Of a DNA stretch of 64,000 nt, positions 57,311 through 64,000 are shown one piece after another. The DNA is from Methylohalomonas sp034521715 (GTDB lineage Bacteria > Pseudomonadota > Gammaproteobacteria > Methylohalomonadales > Methylohalomonadaceae), in NCBI GenBank assembly GCA_034521715.1, contig JAXHLY010000004.1, positions 372,001 to 436,000 on the forward strand, read 5' to 3'. The stretch's first letter is position 1; the number at the start of each line of letters is the position of its first letter. The notes below the pieces were generated by a model. The model made no database searches. It was not told where the DNA came from and saw only the letters and a program-made list of their open reading frames with translations. Both the position numbers and the translations under genes were made by a program.

Positions 57311-57682
57311 GGTTCTGGACTCGCACTGTTTGGCCATATTCTACCGCACAGCGGCAGGAGTTGCGTTATTTCGGTCCTGTCGACAGTGGATCAGTTTGAA
57401 AGCCGTCAACTCAGCATTGTCATTTCGAAATCACGAAGTGGTTGAGAAATCTTGTCTTTTTGAACCTAAAGATCCCTCACGTGCGTTCGGGATGACAAAC
57501 TGCACCACTACCGTCCTGTCGGAATCGGACTCCCGTGGGAGCCGATGACATCGGCGAATGAGCAATCGCGGATTTCAATCCGCTCCCACAGCCCTATTCG
57601 CGGCGCGGGCGTCGCTCCTACGATCAATGTTATCTGTAGGAGGCCCGCCCCGGGCCGAATGTTCGCGGCGAGGGCGTCGCTC
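57311..57682. repeat. Palindromic repeat cluster, no gene
   Basis: This 370-bp gap contains a single CTCACGTGCGTTCGGGATGA unit (57477), a CATTTCGAAATCACGAAGTG arm, a GTGGGAGCCGATGACATCGG hairpin (57536), an AATCGCGGATTTCAATCCGC unit and two CTGTAGGAGGCCCGCC/GTCGCTCCTAC palindromes (57600-57690). All belong to families found elsewhere in the window. Confidence 0.6.
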
Positions 57683-58681
57683 CTACAACTCCGTGCCTAT
57701 CTTAACCAGCGTCCGGCCCGAGGTCCTGCCGGCCAGCATGTCGTCGAATACCTGCGGCAGTTCGTCCATGCCCACCTCACGGCTGACAATGCGGTCCAGG
57801 TGCCGTGGTTTCAAATCGCCGGCCAGTCGCTGCCAGAGGGTGTGCCGCAGCGCCGTCGGGCAGCCCGACGAGGTCACGCCCAGTAACGCCACACCGCGCA
57901 GGATGAACGGCATCACCGTGGTATTCAGTTCGGCGCCGCCGGCGAGGCCGACCGAAGCAATGTTGCCCCAGGGCTGCATGGTGCGCGTCAGCCAGGCAAG
58001 GATATCGCCGCCGACATTGTCCACCGCCCCGGCCCACCGGGCCTTTTCCAGTGGCCGCTTGCCGGTATCCAGGGTATGGCGATCGAGGATATCGGCGGCG
58101 CCCAGTTCACGCAGGTAATCATGCGCCTCGGCCTTGCCGGTCAGCGCGGCGACCTGGTAGCCGAGCCCGGCGAGCATATCGATGGCGAGGCTGCCGACGC
58201 CGCCGGTGGCACCCGTCACCACAATGGGCCCCTGGTCCGGCGCCTGGCCGTTGGTCTCCATACGGTGAACGCAAATGGCAGCGGTGAGGCCGGCGGTACC
58301 GAGTATCATCGATTCGCGCAGTGACAGGCCTTCGGGCAGCAGTACCACCCACTCGGCGGGGACGCGGGCATATTCGGCGTAGCCGCCGTCGTGGTCGACG
58401 CCGAAGTCATAACCGGTCACCAGCACGGCATCGCCCGGGCTGAAGCGATCGTCTCCGGAACTGTCGACATGACCGGCGGCATCGATGCCGGCGATGCGCG
58501 GGAAGCTGCGGATGATCCTGCCCTTGCCGGTGGCCGCCAGTGCATCCTTGTAATTGACGCTGGACCAGACGATACGGATTACCACCTCGCCGGCCGGGAG
58601 ATCGTCGAGGCCGACCCGCTCGATGGCACCGCGTACCTCGCCGTCCTGTTCATGGACTCGATAAGCCGAAAAATCTGTCAT
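57683..58681 (-). CDS. Acrylyl-CoA reductase-like quinone oxidoreductase (AcuI/YhdH)
   Basis: An intact 332-residue zinc-free medium-chain dehydrogenase/reductase. VWSSVNYKDALAATGKGRII, FPRIAGIDAAGHV and GTAGLTAAICVHRME are characteristic of YhdH/AcuI, and VVTGATGGVGSLAIDMLAGL is the NADPH-binding loop. NVGGDILAWLTRTMQPWGNI and GVTSSGCPTALRHTLWQRLA complete the signature. AcuI reduces acryloyl-CoA to propionyl-CoA in other bacteria; no DMSP or propionate genes are nearby, so the physiological substrate is unassigned. Its final codons coincide with a CTCCTAC repeat. Confidence 0.9.
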   Translation of the reverse strand: MTDFSAYRVHEQDGEVRGAIERVGLDDLPAGEVVIRIVWSSVNYKDALAATGKGRIIRSFPRIAGIDAAGHVDSSGDDRFSPGDAVLVTGYDFGVDHDGGYAEYARVPAEWVVLLPEGLSLRESMILGTAGLTAAICVHRMETNGQAPDQGPIVVTGATGGVGSLAIDMLAGLGYQVAALTGKAEAHDYLRELGAADILDRHTLDTGKRPLEKARWAGAVDNVGGDILAWLTRTMQPWGNIASVGLAGGAELNTTVMPFILRGVALLGVTSSGCPTALRHTLWQRLAGDLKPRHLDRIVSREVGMDELPQVFDDMLAGRTSGRTLVKIGTEL

Positions 58682-58847
58682 TTATGAAGCCCTGCCACGA
58701 GGTTTACATTCCATTATGCCGATGAAACAATCCCGCTTTTTCCGGGACTAACCGGATACACTCGGTACCTTGTCCGCATGTGCGGTTACCGGCGCGCATT
58801 GTAAGGATGTTTGTTACCCGGACCAACTTATAACCAGGGATTATCCC

Positions 58848-59364
58848 ATGAAAAGAATCATTTACGGTCTCCTGCTGTTCTTCTCGCTCAGTGTGCCCGT
58901 CTGGGCGGATTTCAATTCGGGTGTCGTCGCCTATCTGATGGGGGAATACGATAAGGCCTTTGCCACCATGCAGTCGCTGTCGGAAACCGCCGACCACGGC
59001 TATGCGCAGTATTATCTCGGCATGATGTATCTCAAGGGCCAGGGGGCCCGCCAGGATTTAAGAAGAAGCCGGCAAATGGCTGCGGTCATCGGCCGAAAAA
59101 GGCATTCCACAGGCGCAGTACAATCTCGCCAAACTGTATATGAAAGGTGAAGGCGTGCCGCGCGATTATGAACGGGCCTATGTCTGGTTCAAGACCGGCG
59201 CCTCCCACAAGCATGACGCCTCGGCCAATGGCGTAGCAGAAGCCAGAAAGAACCTGAACGAGGAACAGCTTGCCGAGGCCGAGAAACTCAGCAACGAATA
59301 CATCGACAAATACGGGCCCAAGGAAGGCGAGCTGGAACAGCCGAAAGAGATCCCGAACGAGTAA
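58848..59364 (+). CDS. Secreted Sel1-repeat protein, one frameshift
   Basis: A protein of about 172 residues with a clear signal peptide (MKRIIYGLLLFFSLSVPVWA). Sel1/TPR-like repeats follow: GEYDKAFATMQSLSETADHG, YAQYYLGMMYLKGQGARQD, then after a one-base shift near 59060 EEAGKWLRSSAEKGIPQAQY, NLAKLYMKGEGVPRDYERAY and VWFKTGASHKHDASANG. A charged tail (AEAEKLSNEYIDKYGPKEGE) ends it. Such proteins act as periplasmic scaffolds. The ATG at 58848 is preceded by CCAGGGATTATCCC. It stands alone on the plus strand. Confidence 0.85.
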
Positions 59365-59564
59365 TTACGCGTATCTCGTTACTCGTCGCTCGTGATTCGT
59401 AATCATTCGCAGGAGTGCAGCTTGCTGCGCGAATGTTGATACCGAATTCACCCGAAAAGCCCGGCTCTGCGGTTTTTGCAATCGCAACATCGTCGTTGCG
59501 AGCCCGAAGGGCGAAGCAATCCCGGTAACGGAGCCACCGGAGCGGGGGCAGGAAAATCAATTCA

Positions 59565-59710
59565 TTTTTCTTTTCGAACCGGACTGCCCGGTAACACCGG
59601 CTCGCTTGATCAGATGATCGAGATTATTCAGCGACAGCAGGTGAATGTGGATCAGCTCCAGGTGATCCGCCTGCACCAGTTCTGACAGTTTTTCTGCATC
59701 AAGCTGCTCC
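59565..59710 (-). pseudogene. Duplicated 3' end of the sapC gene
   Basis: About 145 bases match 59915-60063 at roughly 88 percent in the same orientation, encoding LDAEKLSELVQADHLELIHI, HLLSLNNLDHLIKRAGV and KRKMN. This is the tail of the SapC protein at 59908 without the rest. It lies about 200 bases downstream of the intact gene. Between the two are MITE-type inner arms (GGTCGAAATGAC, TGTCATTTCGAGCG). The remaining gene-free sequence from 59365 to 59564 holds only dispersed GAAGCAATCCCGG-type repeats. Confidence 0.8.
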
Positions 59711-59907
59711 TTCCTGGTTTCATGCCAACAAACTCTGTGCCTGCGGCATGAAAGATTTCGCCCTCTGGTCGAAATGACTCTGTTTAGATGAAGGCTGTCA
59801 TTTTAGATGGAGGCTGTCATTTCGAGCGCGACCGCCATGGATGGCGGAAGTGCAGAAAATGCAGGAGCATTTTTCCAGCGCAGAAATCTCTCCGGAACAG
59901 ATAATCG

Positions 59908-60674
59908 CTAGTTTACCTTGCGTTTTGAACCGGTCTGCTTCCGACTCACACCGGCTCGCCTGATCAGATGATCGAGATTGTTCAGCGATAGCAGGTGAAT
60001 GTCGATCAGCTCCAGGTGATCCGCCTGCACCAGTTCTGACAGTTTTTCTGCATCAAGCTGCTTGAGCCGGCTGCGGCTGACACACAGGAATCCGCCCAGT
60101 GCCTGTTTCTCGCCTCCCGGCAACGCGATATCGGCGCGCACCGCTTCCAGTAAATCGAGTTCCTGGAGCTTCTGCTAAAGGCCGTCGTTATTTGTATATG
60201 TCCTTGATATTCCTTGAGAAAGTCCATCGAGTGCCGGAGCAAATCGGTCTGTTCACCATTGCTGTCAAAGAGTGGCTGACCTTTCTTGCCATCCTGCGTA
60301 AAGCCGGAATAGTCCTCATCCAGACATACGGTAAACGTGGATTCACCGTTCTGCGAGGTTTCTGCCAGTATGAATGGATAACGCCTGACATAGGCCGGTA
60401 TATAATCCGCCCGCCAGTTGCCCTTGCCGTCGACAAAAACATTCTGGTTGTTCTTCAGACCGAGCAGTGCAACGGGAAAAACATTTCCTTCGGTACCTTT
60501 ACCGAAAACAATCGGATATTCCCTGACAGCCCGGCTGAATTCCACGGCAGCGATGTATATGGAATTGGTTTTCGCTGCAAATGCATAGCTGTTCGTCGGT
60601 TCGATGCGCCAGTCGCCATGCTTCTCACGGTTCAGGGGCACAACGTTCTGATAGAAAAGCGGCAGGTTACTCAT
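59908..60674 (-). CDS. SapC family protein, one frameshift
   Basis: A protein of about 255 residues of the SapC family, named after a gene of the Campylobacter surface-layer locus; its molecular role is not known. MSNLPLFYQNVVPLNREKHG, WRIEPTNSYAFAAKTNSIYI and YIPAYVRRYPFILAETSQNG are typical. The frame shifts near 60170 after QITTAF, and the end continues as VRADIALPGGEKQALGGFLC then VSRSRLKQLDAEKLSELVQA to the stop at 59908. Its 3' end is duplicated downstream. It follows the small secreted Cys-module protein by 27 bases, so the two are probably co-transcribed, possibly with the adhesin upstream. Confidence 0.85.
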
Positions 60675-60701
60675 GACACTCGGATACTAATGAAGGTCCG
60701 G

Positions 60702-61280
60702 CTATTCAGAGCGAACGGGTTCATCGACATCTTCAAAAAAGTCGACATCGAATTCCTCATTCCTGAATTTCTGTTTAGGCTCAGGTGGCGGTTCTACCCG
60801 GGCGGCCTTTTCGGGTTCGGGTGACGGCGCCGGTTCTGGTTCGGTCGTGGTCTCCGCCGGAATCTCTTCTTCGGCAAACTCCTTCACACCGCGTTTGATA
60901 TCACGCAGCTCTTTCATATACAGCGCATAGTTCTCACGGGTCTGACGGTACTCATTGAGCAAACTGTCATAGCCGGCAGCGGTCTCGGCGCTTTCCTCGA
61001 AGGAATTCAGCTGATCGATACGGCTGTCGAGCGTCTCGATGAGCTTGGCCAGCTCATCTTCCGACAGCATGGGGTCGCAACCGGCCACTTCATCGCAGAC
61101 GGCAAGCGACAGCGCGATACCTTGCGCCACTGATTCGAATACCTCCAGTTCGCCGGCCAGTTGATTGCTGGCAGCCGGATCAACCTCGCCCTCGGACAAT
61201 ATGCGTCCCTCGGTGGCTGCCTGGGCGGCTGCCATGCCGGCTATCAAAAGCAAATTTGCTATCAGTAGTCTCATAACCAA
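60702..61280 (-). CDS. Secreted two-cysteine coiled-coil protein of unknown function
   Basis: A 192-residue protein with a signal peptide (LLIANLLLIAGMAAAQAA). Residues about 48-140 form a module with two cysteines in SLAVCDEVAGCDPML followed by a predicted long helix (ELAKLIETLDSRIDQLNSFE, LLNEYRQTRENYALYMKELR). The tail is Pro/Glu-rich (TTTEPEPAPSPEPEKAARVE). The same module, with ALAQCEEIEGCAPNV, occurs near the C-terminus of the giant adhesin encoded just upstream, which strongly suggests a shared origin or direct partnership. I know of no named family for it. An upstream GTG/ATG choice of one or two codons at the start remains open. Confidence 0.75.
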   Translation of the reverse strand: MVMRLLIANLLLIAGMAAAQAATEGRILSEGEVDPAASNQLAGELEVFESVAQGIALSLAVCDEVAGCDPMLSEDELAKLIETLDSRIDQLNSFEESAETAAGYDSLLNEYRQTRENYALYMKELRDIKRGVKEFAEEEIPAETTTEPEPAPSPEPEKAARVEPPPEPKQKFRNEEFDVDFFEDVDEPVRSE

Positions 61281-61586
61281 GATAATCTATTTCCCTCTCC
61301 TGTCGGAGAGAGTTCAATACAGTCATTCTTTCCCTACTTGAACAGGCCATGTCTCTTAATCTCAGTCCTGTGGGAGCCGATTGTATCGGAGACATTGAAT
61401 CGCGGACACAGTCCGCTCCCACATATCCCCAATCCCTGTGGGACAGGCATATAGGGTGAGGGCTGTATGAATAATCCCCTCATCCTTCCTTCTCCCAGAG
61501 GGAGAAGAGATAGAGCGTGCTTCGCACTGTTACTGATGGCCCTCATCCCGGCCTTCTCCCAAAGGGAGAAGGTGCAATGAAAAATC
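61281..61586. repeat. Repeat-filled gap between the adhesin and the Cys-module gene
   Basis: Contains a CTGTGGGAGCCGATTGTATC hairpin unit (61368), an AATCGCGGACACAGTCCGCT unit and one and a half copies of the CTTCTCCCAGAGGGAGAAG tandem family (61478-61578). No gene was seen. Confidence 0.6.
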
Positions 61587-64000
61587 TCAGAACCAGCGCG
61601 TATCCATGGGCAGATAACCGCTATGCAGCGTCAGATCACCCGCATTATAGCCAATGCTTGGCAGTGTCGTGGGCGGTCCGCCGGCATCCGCCGAGAACAT
61701 GTCATCGCTTTCCATCTCCCGGCGGGTCTGCGACTCCTCGATCAGCCTCTGCATCAGTGATTCAATGAAATCCGCTTCCTTGCGGGTGTTTTCGATAATC
61801 CGATTGAGCGCCTCCTCGGTCAAATCAATGCCGGTGCGCGCACCCAGCTCGGCGCGCCTGGCGGCATCGCCGATAAGCGATTCAAGAAACTCGACACGAG
61901 CCTGGATGGTCTCGAGCATCCGCGCCAGCGTATCGACGGTGTTGAACTGGCCGGGTGAAGTAATCGGCGCCTCACCCTCGTCCGGCAGTTCCTCCTCGCC
62001 CGGAATGAAATCATCGCCAAGGTCGTCACCCAGATCATCGCCCTCACTGGGCCCGGTCAGGAAGGCCGTCAGCTCCTCCTTATACCCCATGAACTCCCTG
62101 AGCTCCGCCTGGTAATCCGCCAGCAGCTGCTCCAGCTCCTCGCGCATTGCCGGGTCGGCGGTTTCGGCAATGCGTTTCTCCAACTCCCCGATACGGGCTT
62201 CCAGTCCCTCGATCAGCGTGTCCAGTTCCTCGGGCGTGACATTCGGGGCACAGCCCTCGATTTCCTCGCACTGCGCCAGCGCCAGGGCAATACCCTCGCC
62301 GATGACACCAAAGAGTGACAGCTCTTCCTCGAACAGCCCGGTATCGATGAACGAGATATCTTCCAGTGCAAACAGTTGCAGGGCCGGGTTGAAGAAGTTG
62401 ACCACACTGGCAACAACGTTCAAGCCAAGGATATTGATGAAATTGAATGTCTGATTGGTGGGTTCGATACCAAATGCATTCGATAACTGATTTGGCGTCG
62501 AAGTATCCTGCTGAGCCTGGCTGACCGCCAGCTGGAAATCACCGCCGCCGAAATCGAGTGTCAGGTTATCCGAATTCTGGATACCGCCGGCGGCGATAAT
62601 GAGACCGCTGTCGGCATTGACCGTTATCGGCTGATTGGAATGGATGTTTCCGTCGCCGGCTCCGCCGTTGATCGGTCCGCAGGATGCACAATCCGTCCCG
62701 GTGGCAACGAAATTCATCTGCCCGCCGATGTTCATTGTCGGAGCATCGAGGTCGATCTGGCCGCCGAGCAGGACGATGTCACCGCCGGTGGTAATCACGT
62801 CATTGACGGTCAGGATATCCGTGTTGATTGTGACGCTCTGGTTGTTGAGCGGTGTTGTTGCCGGGTCGACAACACCACCGATAAACAGCGGTCCGGTCAG
62901 ACCGGCCAGATTCGGCAACACGAGGTCGCCACCGCCGACGGTCATATCCCCGCCGGGACCGCCGGCCGGTTCACCGATAGTCAAAGAACCATTGCCTGTC
63001 ACCGCACCGGTCGTCAACGTCGCACCGGTAGTGTAATCCCAAGTATTGCGCGTGCCCCTCAGGTTGACCGTGCCGTTGTAGGAACCGTCAGCGGTTAAGG
63101 TGTTGTTGCCGCCACTGCCGCTGCGGACGGTATTGAAACCATCAAAAGGTATGGTATTCAGGGTACCGCCACTGGCCGAGTTCAGATCCCAGTCGCTCGC
63201 ACTACCGCTATCACCAACCAGCGTACTGTTGCCACCATTACCGGTAAGGTCCTCTATTCGGGTGAAGTTACCGTTCAGGGTCAGCGTAACATTACCCGTG
63301 GCGCCAGAAGCATCCAGTGTATCGCCGCCTGCATGGCCGCCCCCATCCATAAAGCCGGCTCTGCCACCGCCAGTAAGGAAGAACTCATCATCACCGTCAT
63401 TACCGAATGCTGTCCCGTTCAGGGTACCGGCGGTAAAGTTGAAATCATCATCACCATCATTGCCGCTGAGATTACCGGTGTGACTGGCTGATGCATTGAA
63501 TACATCGTCTGCGGTACCACCGGTCAGGTTTTCAACGCCCGTATAGTTCTTCGCTACCCCATCATCAACGTTACCGGAGCCGTTACCGGTGATATTGAAG
63601 GTCGTGGCATTGTTGGAGGCAACGATTTCATCGGTACCACTGCCACCAGCCATATTGGTTATAGCCAGATTGTCCGTCAACAGGTTAAAGGTGTCACTTC
63701 CTGCGTCACCACTGGCCGTGCCATTCAGATCGGCGTCGAAATTGAATATATCGGCACCGTCGGCCGCGTTGAGATTACCGGTATGCGCGGCGGTGATATT
63801 AAACCTGTCCACATCGGCATTGCCAATGAAGTTTTCGAACACCGAGAAGTTCAGTACATTGCCCGGATCGTCCGTATAGGTATTCGTGCCGTCTATATCC
63901 CAGTCGGCTTCCGTATTGTAACCCGTCAGGCTGTTGGTCTGCCCCGCCGCTCCGGTTACCGTATTGATATTGGAAAAGCCGGTGCCCGCGCCGCTGCCGT
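61587..64000 (-). CDS. C-terminal part of a second giant beta-helical adhesin (5' end outside window)
   Basis: An uninterrupted frame of 804 codons runs in from the right edge to a TGA at 61587. The first 460 residues are Gly/Asn/Asp/Thr-rich repeats of haemagglutinin or haemolysin style (GNDGDDDFNFTAGTLNGTAF, LDASGATGNVTLTLNG, GGDIVLLGGQIDLDAP). A transition (LGLNVVASVVNFFNPALQLF) leads to the two-cysteine module (GEGIALALAQCEEIEGCAPN), a coiled coil (EELEQLLADYQAELREFMGY), an acidic DDLGDD linker, a second helical segment (EALNRIIENTRKEADFIESL) and a closing HSGYLPMDTRWF. The secretion domain, if any, is beyond the window. It may share the TpsB at 30491 or have its own. Confidence 0.85.
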   Translation of the reverse strand, partial: GSGAGTGFSNINTVTGAAGQTNSLTGYNTEADWDIDGTNTYTDDPGNVLNFSVFENFIGNADVDRFNITAAHTGNLNAADGADIFNFDADLNGTASGDAGSDTFNLLTDNLAITNMAGGSGTDEIVASNNATTFNITGNGSGNVDDGVAKNYTGVENLTGGTADDVFNASASHTGNLSGNDGDDDFNFTAGTLNGTAFGNDGDDEFFLTGGGRAGFMDGGGHAGGDTLDASGATGNVTLTLNGNFTRIEDLTGNGGNSTLVGDSGSASDWDLNSASGGTLNTIPFDGFNTVRSGSGGNNTLTADGSYNGTVNLRGTRNTWDYTTGATLTTGAVTGNGSLTIGEPAGGPGGDMTVGGGDLVLPNLAGLTGPLFIGGVVDPATTPLNNQSVTINTDILTVNDVITTGGDIVLLGGQIDLDAPTMNIGGQMNFVATGTDCASCGPINGGAGDGNIHSNQPITVNADSGLIIAAGGIQNSDNLTLDFGGGDFQLAVSQAQQDTSTPNQLSNAFGIEPTNQTFNFINILGLNVVASVVNFFNPALQLFALEDISFIDTGLFEEELSLFGVIGEGIALALAQCEEIEGCAPNVTPEELDTLIEGLEARIGELEKRIAETADPAMREELEQLLADYQAELREFMGYKEELTAFLTGPSEGDDLGDDLGDDFIPGEEELPDEGEAPITSPGQFNTVDTLARMLETIQARVEFLESLIGDAARRAELGARTGIDLTEEALNRIIENTRKEADFIESLMQRLIEESQTRREMESDDMFSADAGGPPTTLPSIGYNAGDLTLHSGYLPMDTRWF

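Noticed and set aside
57477..57500. Promoter-like conserved motif upstream of hicB
   Set aside because: It is a single unit of the dispersed CTCACGTGCGTTCGGGATGA repeat seen as a tandem at 26131, so conservation reflects repetition, not regulation.

Overview
The window comes from a Gram-negative bacterium, most likely a gammaproteobacterium. The signs are an RfaH-like antiterminator with a matching ops element, hflK-hflC, leuC-leuD, gltX, two-partner secretion genes and WbpABDE-type sugar genes. Many genes are split by single-base indels, including genes expected to be needed (leuC, pseC, pseI). The DNA is therefore either an assembly with residual indel errors or a genome undergoing decay; the evidence mostly favours the first.

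Layout. 1-20.3 kb, all on the minus strand: surface-polysaccharide biosynthesis. Transcription runs right to left through wbpB, wbpD, wbpE, a UDP-glucuronate epimerase, a UDP-HexNAc dehydrogenase, ugd, cysC and a flippase, then an RfaH-like gene and a MarR-type EPS regulator. A second operon (pseB, pseC, aldo/keto reductase, SpsF-like cytidylyltransferase, class III aminotransferase, pseG, formyltransferase, pseI) begins about 60 bp after a perfect 12-bp ops element. The clusters would supply UDP-GlcA, probably UDP-GalA, a UDP-diacetamido-uronic acid, PAPS for sulfation, and CMP-pseudaminic acid. No pseH acetyltransferase is present, and a formyltransferase sits in the operon instead.

20.3-30 kb: an accessory zone after hflKC. 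It holds short TA-flanked inverted-repeat elements (MITE-like), IS66 and IS110 remnants, palindromic intergenic repeats, a broken copy of the epimerase tail, four toxin-antitoxin modules and tRNA-Glu and tRNA-Ala.

30.5-48.7 kb: a two-partner secretion locus. It contains a periplasmic parvulin, a giant filamentous-haemagglutinin-type TpsA (about 14.9 kb, with a 1.14-kb tandem array in ABAB order) and its TpsB transporter.

49-58.7 kb: gltX, AbrB/Doc and RelE/Xre toxin-antitoxin pairs, tRNA-Val, leuD, leuC and hicBA. leuC and leuD are separated by a four-helix-bundle cassette, a MITE, a duplicated leuC tail and a DUF2283 remnant. An acrylyl-CoA-reductase-like oxidoreductase follows. 58.8-64 kb: a Sel1 protein, a SapC gene, a small secreted protein and the C-terminal 2.4 kb of a second giant adhesin. 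The small protein and this adhesin share a two-cysteine/coiled-coil module, which is the best candidate here for an undescribed surface system.
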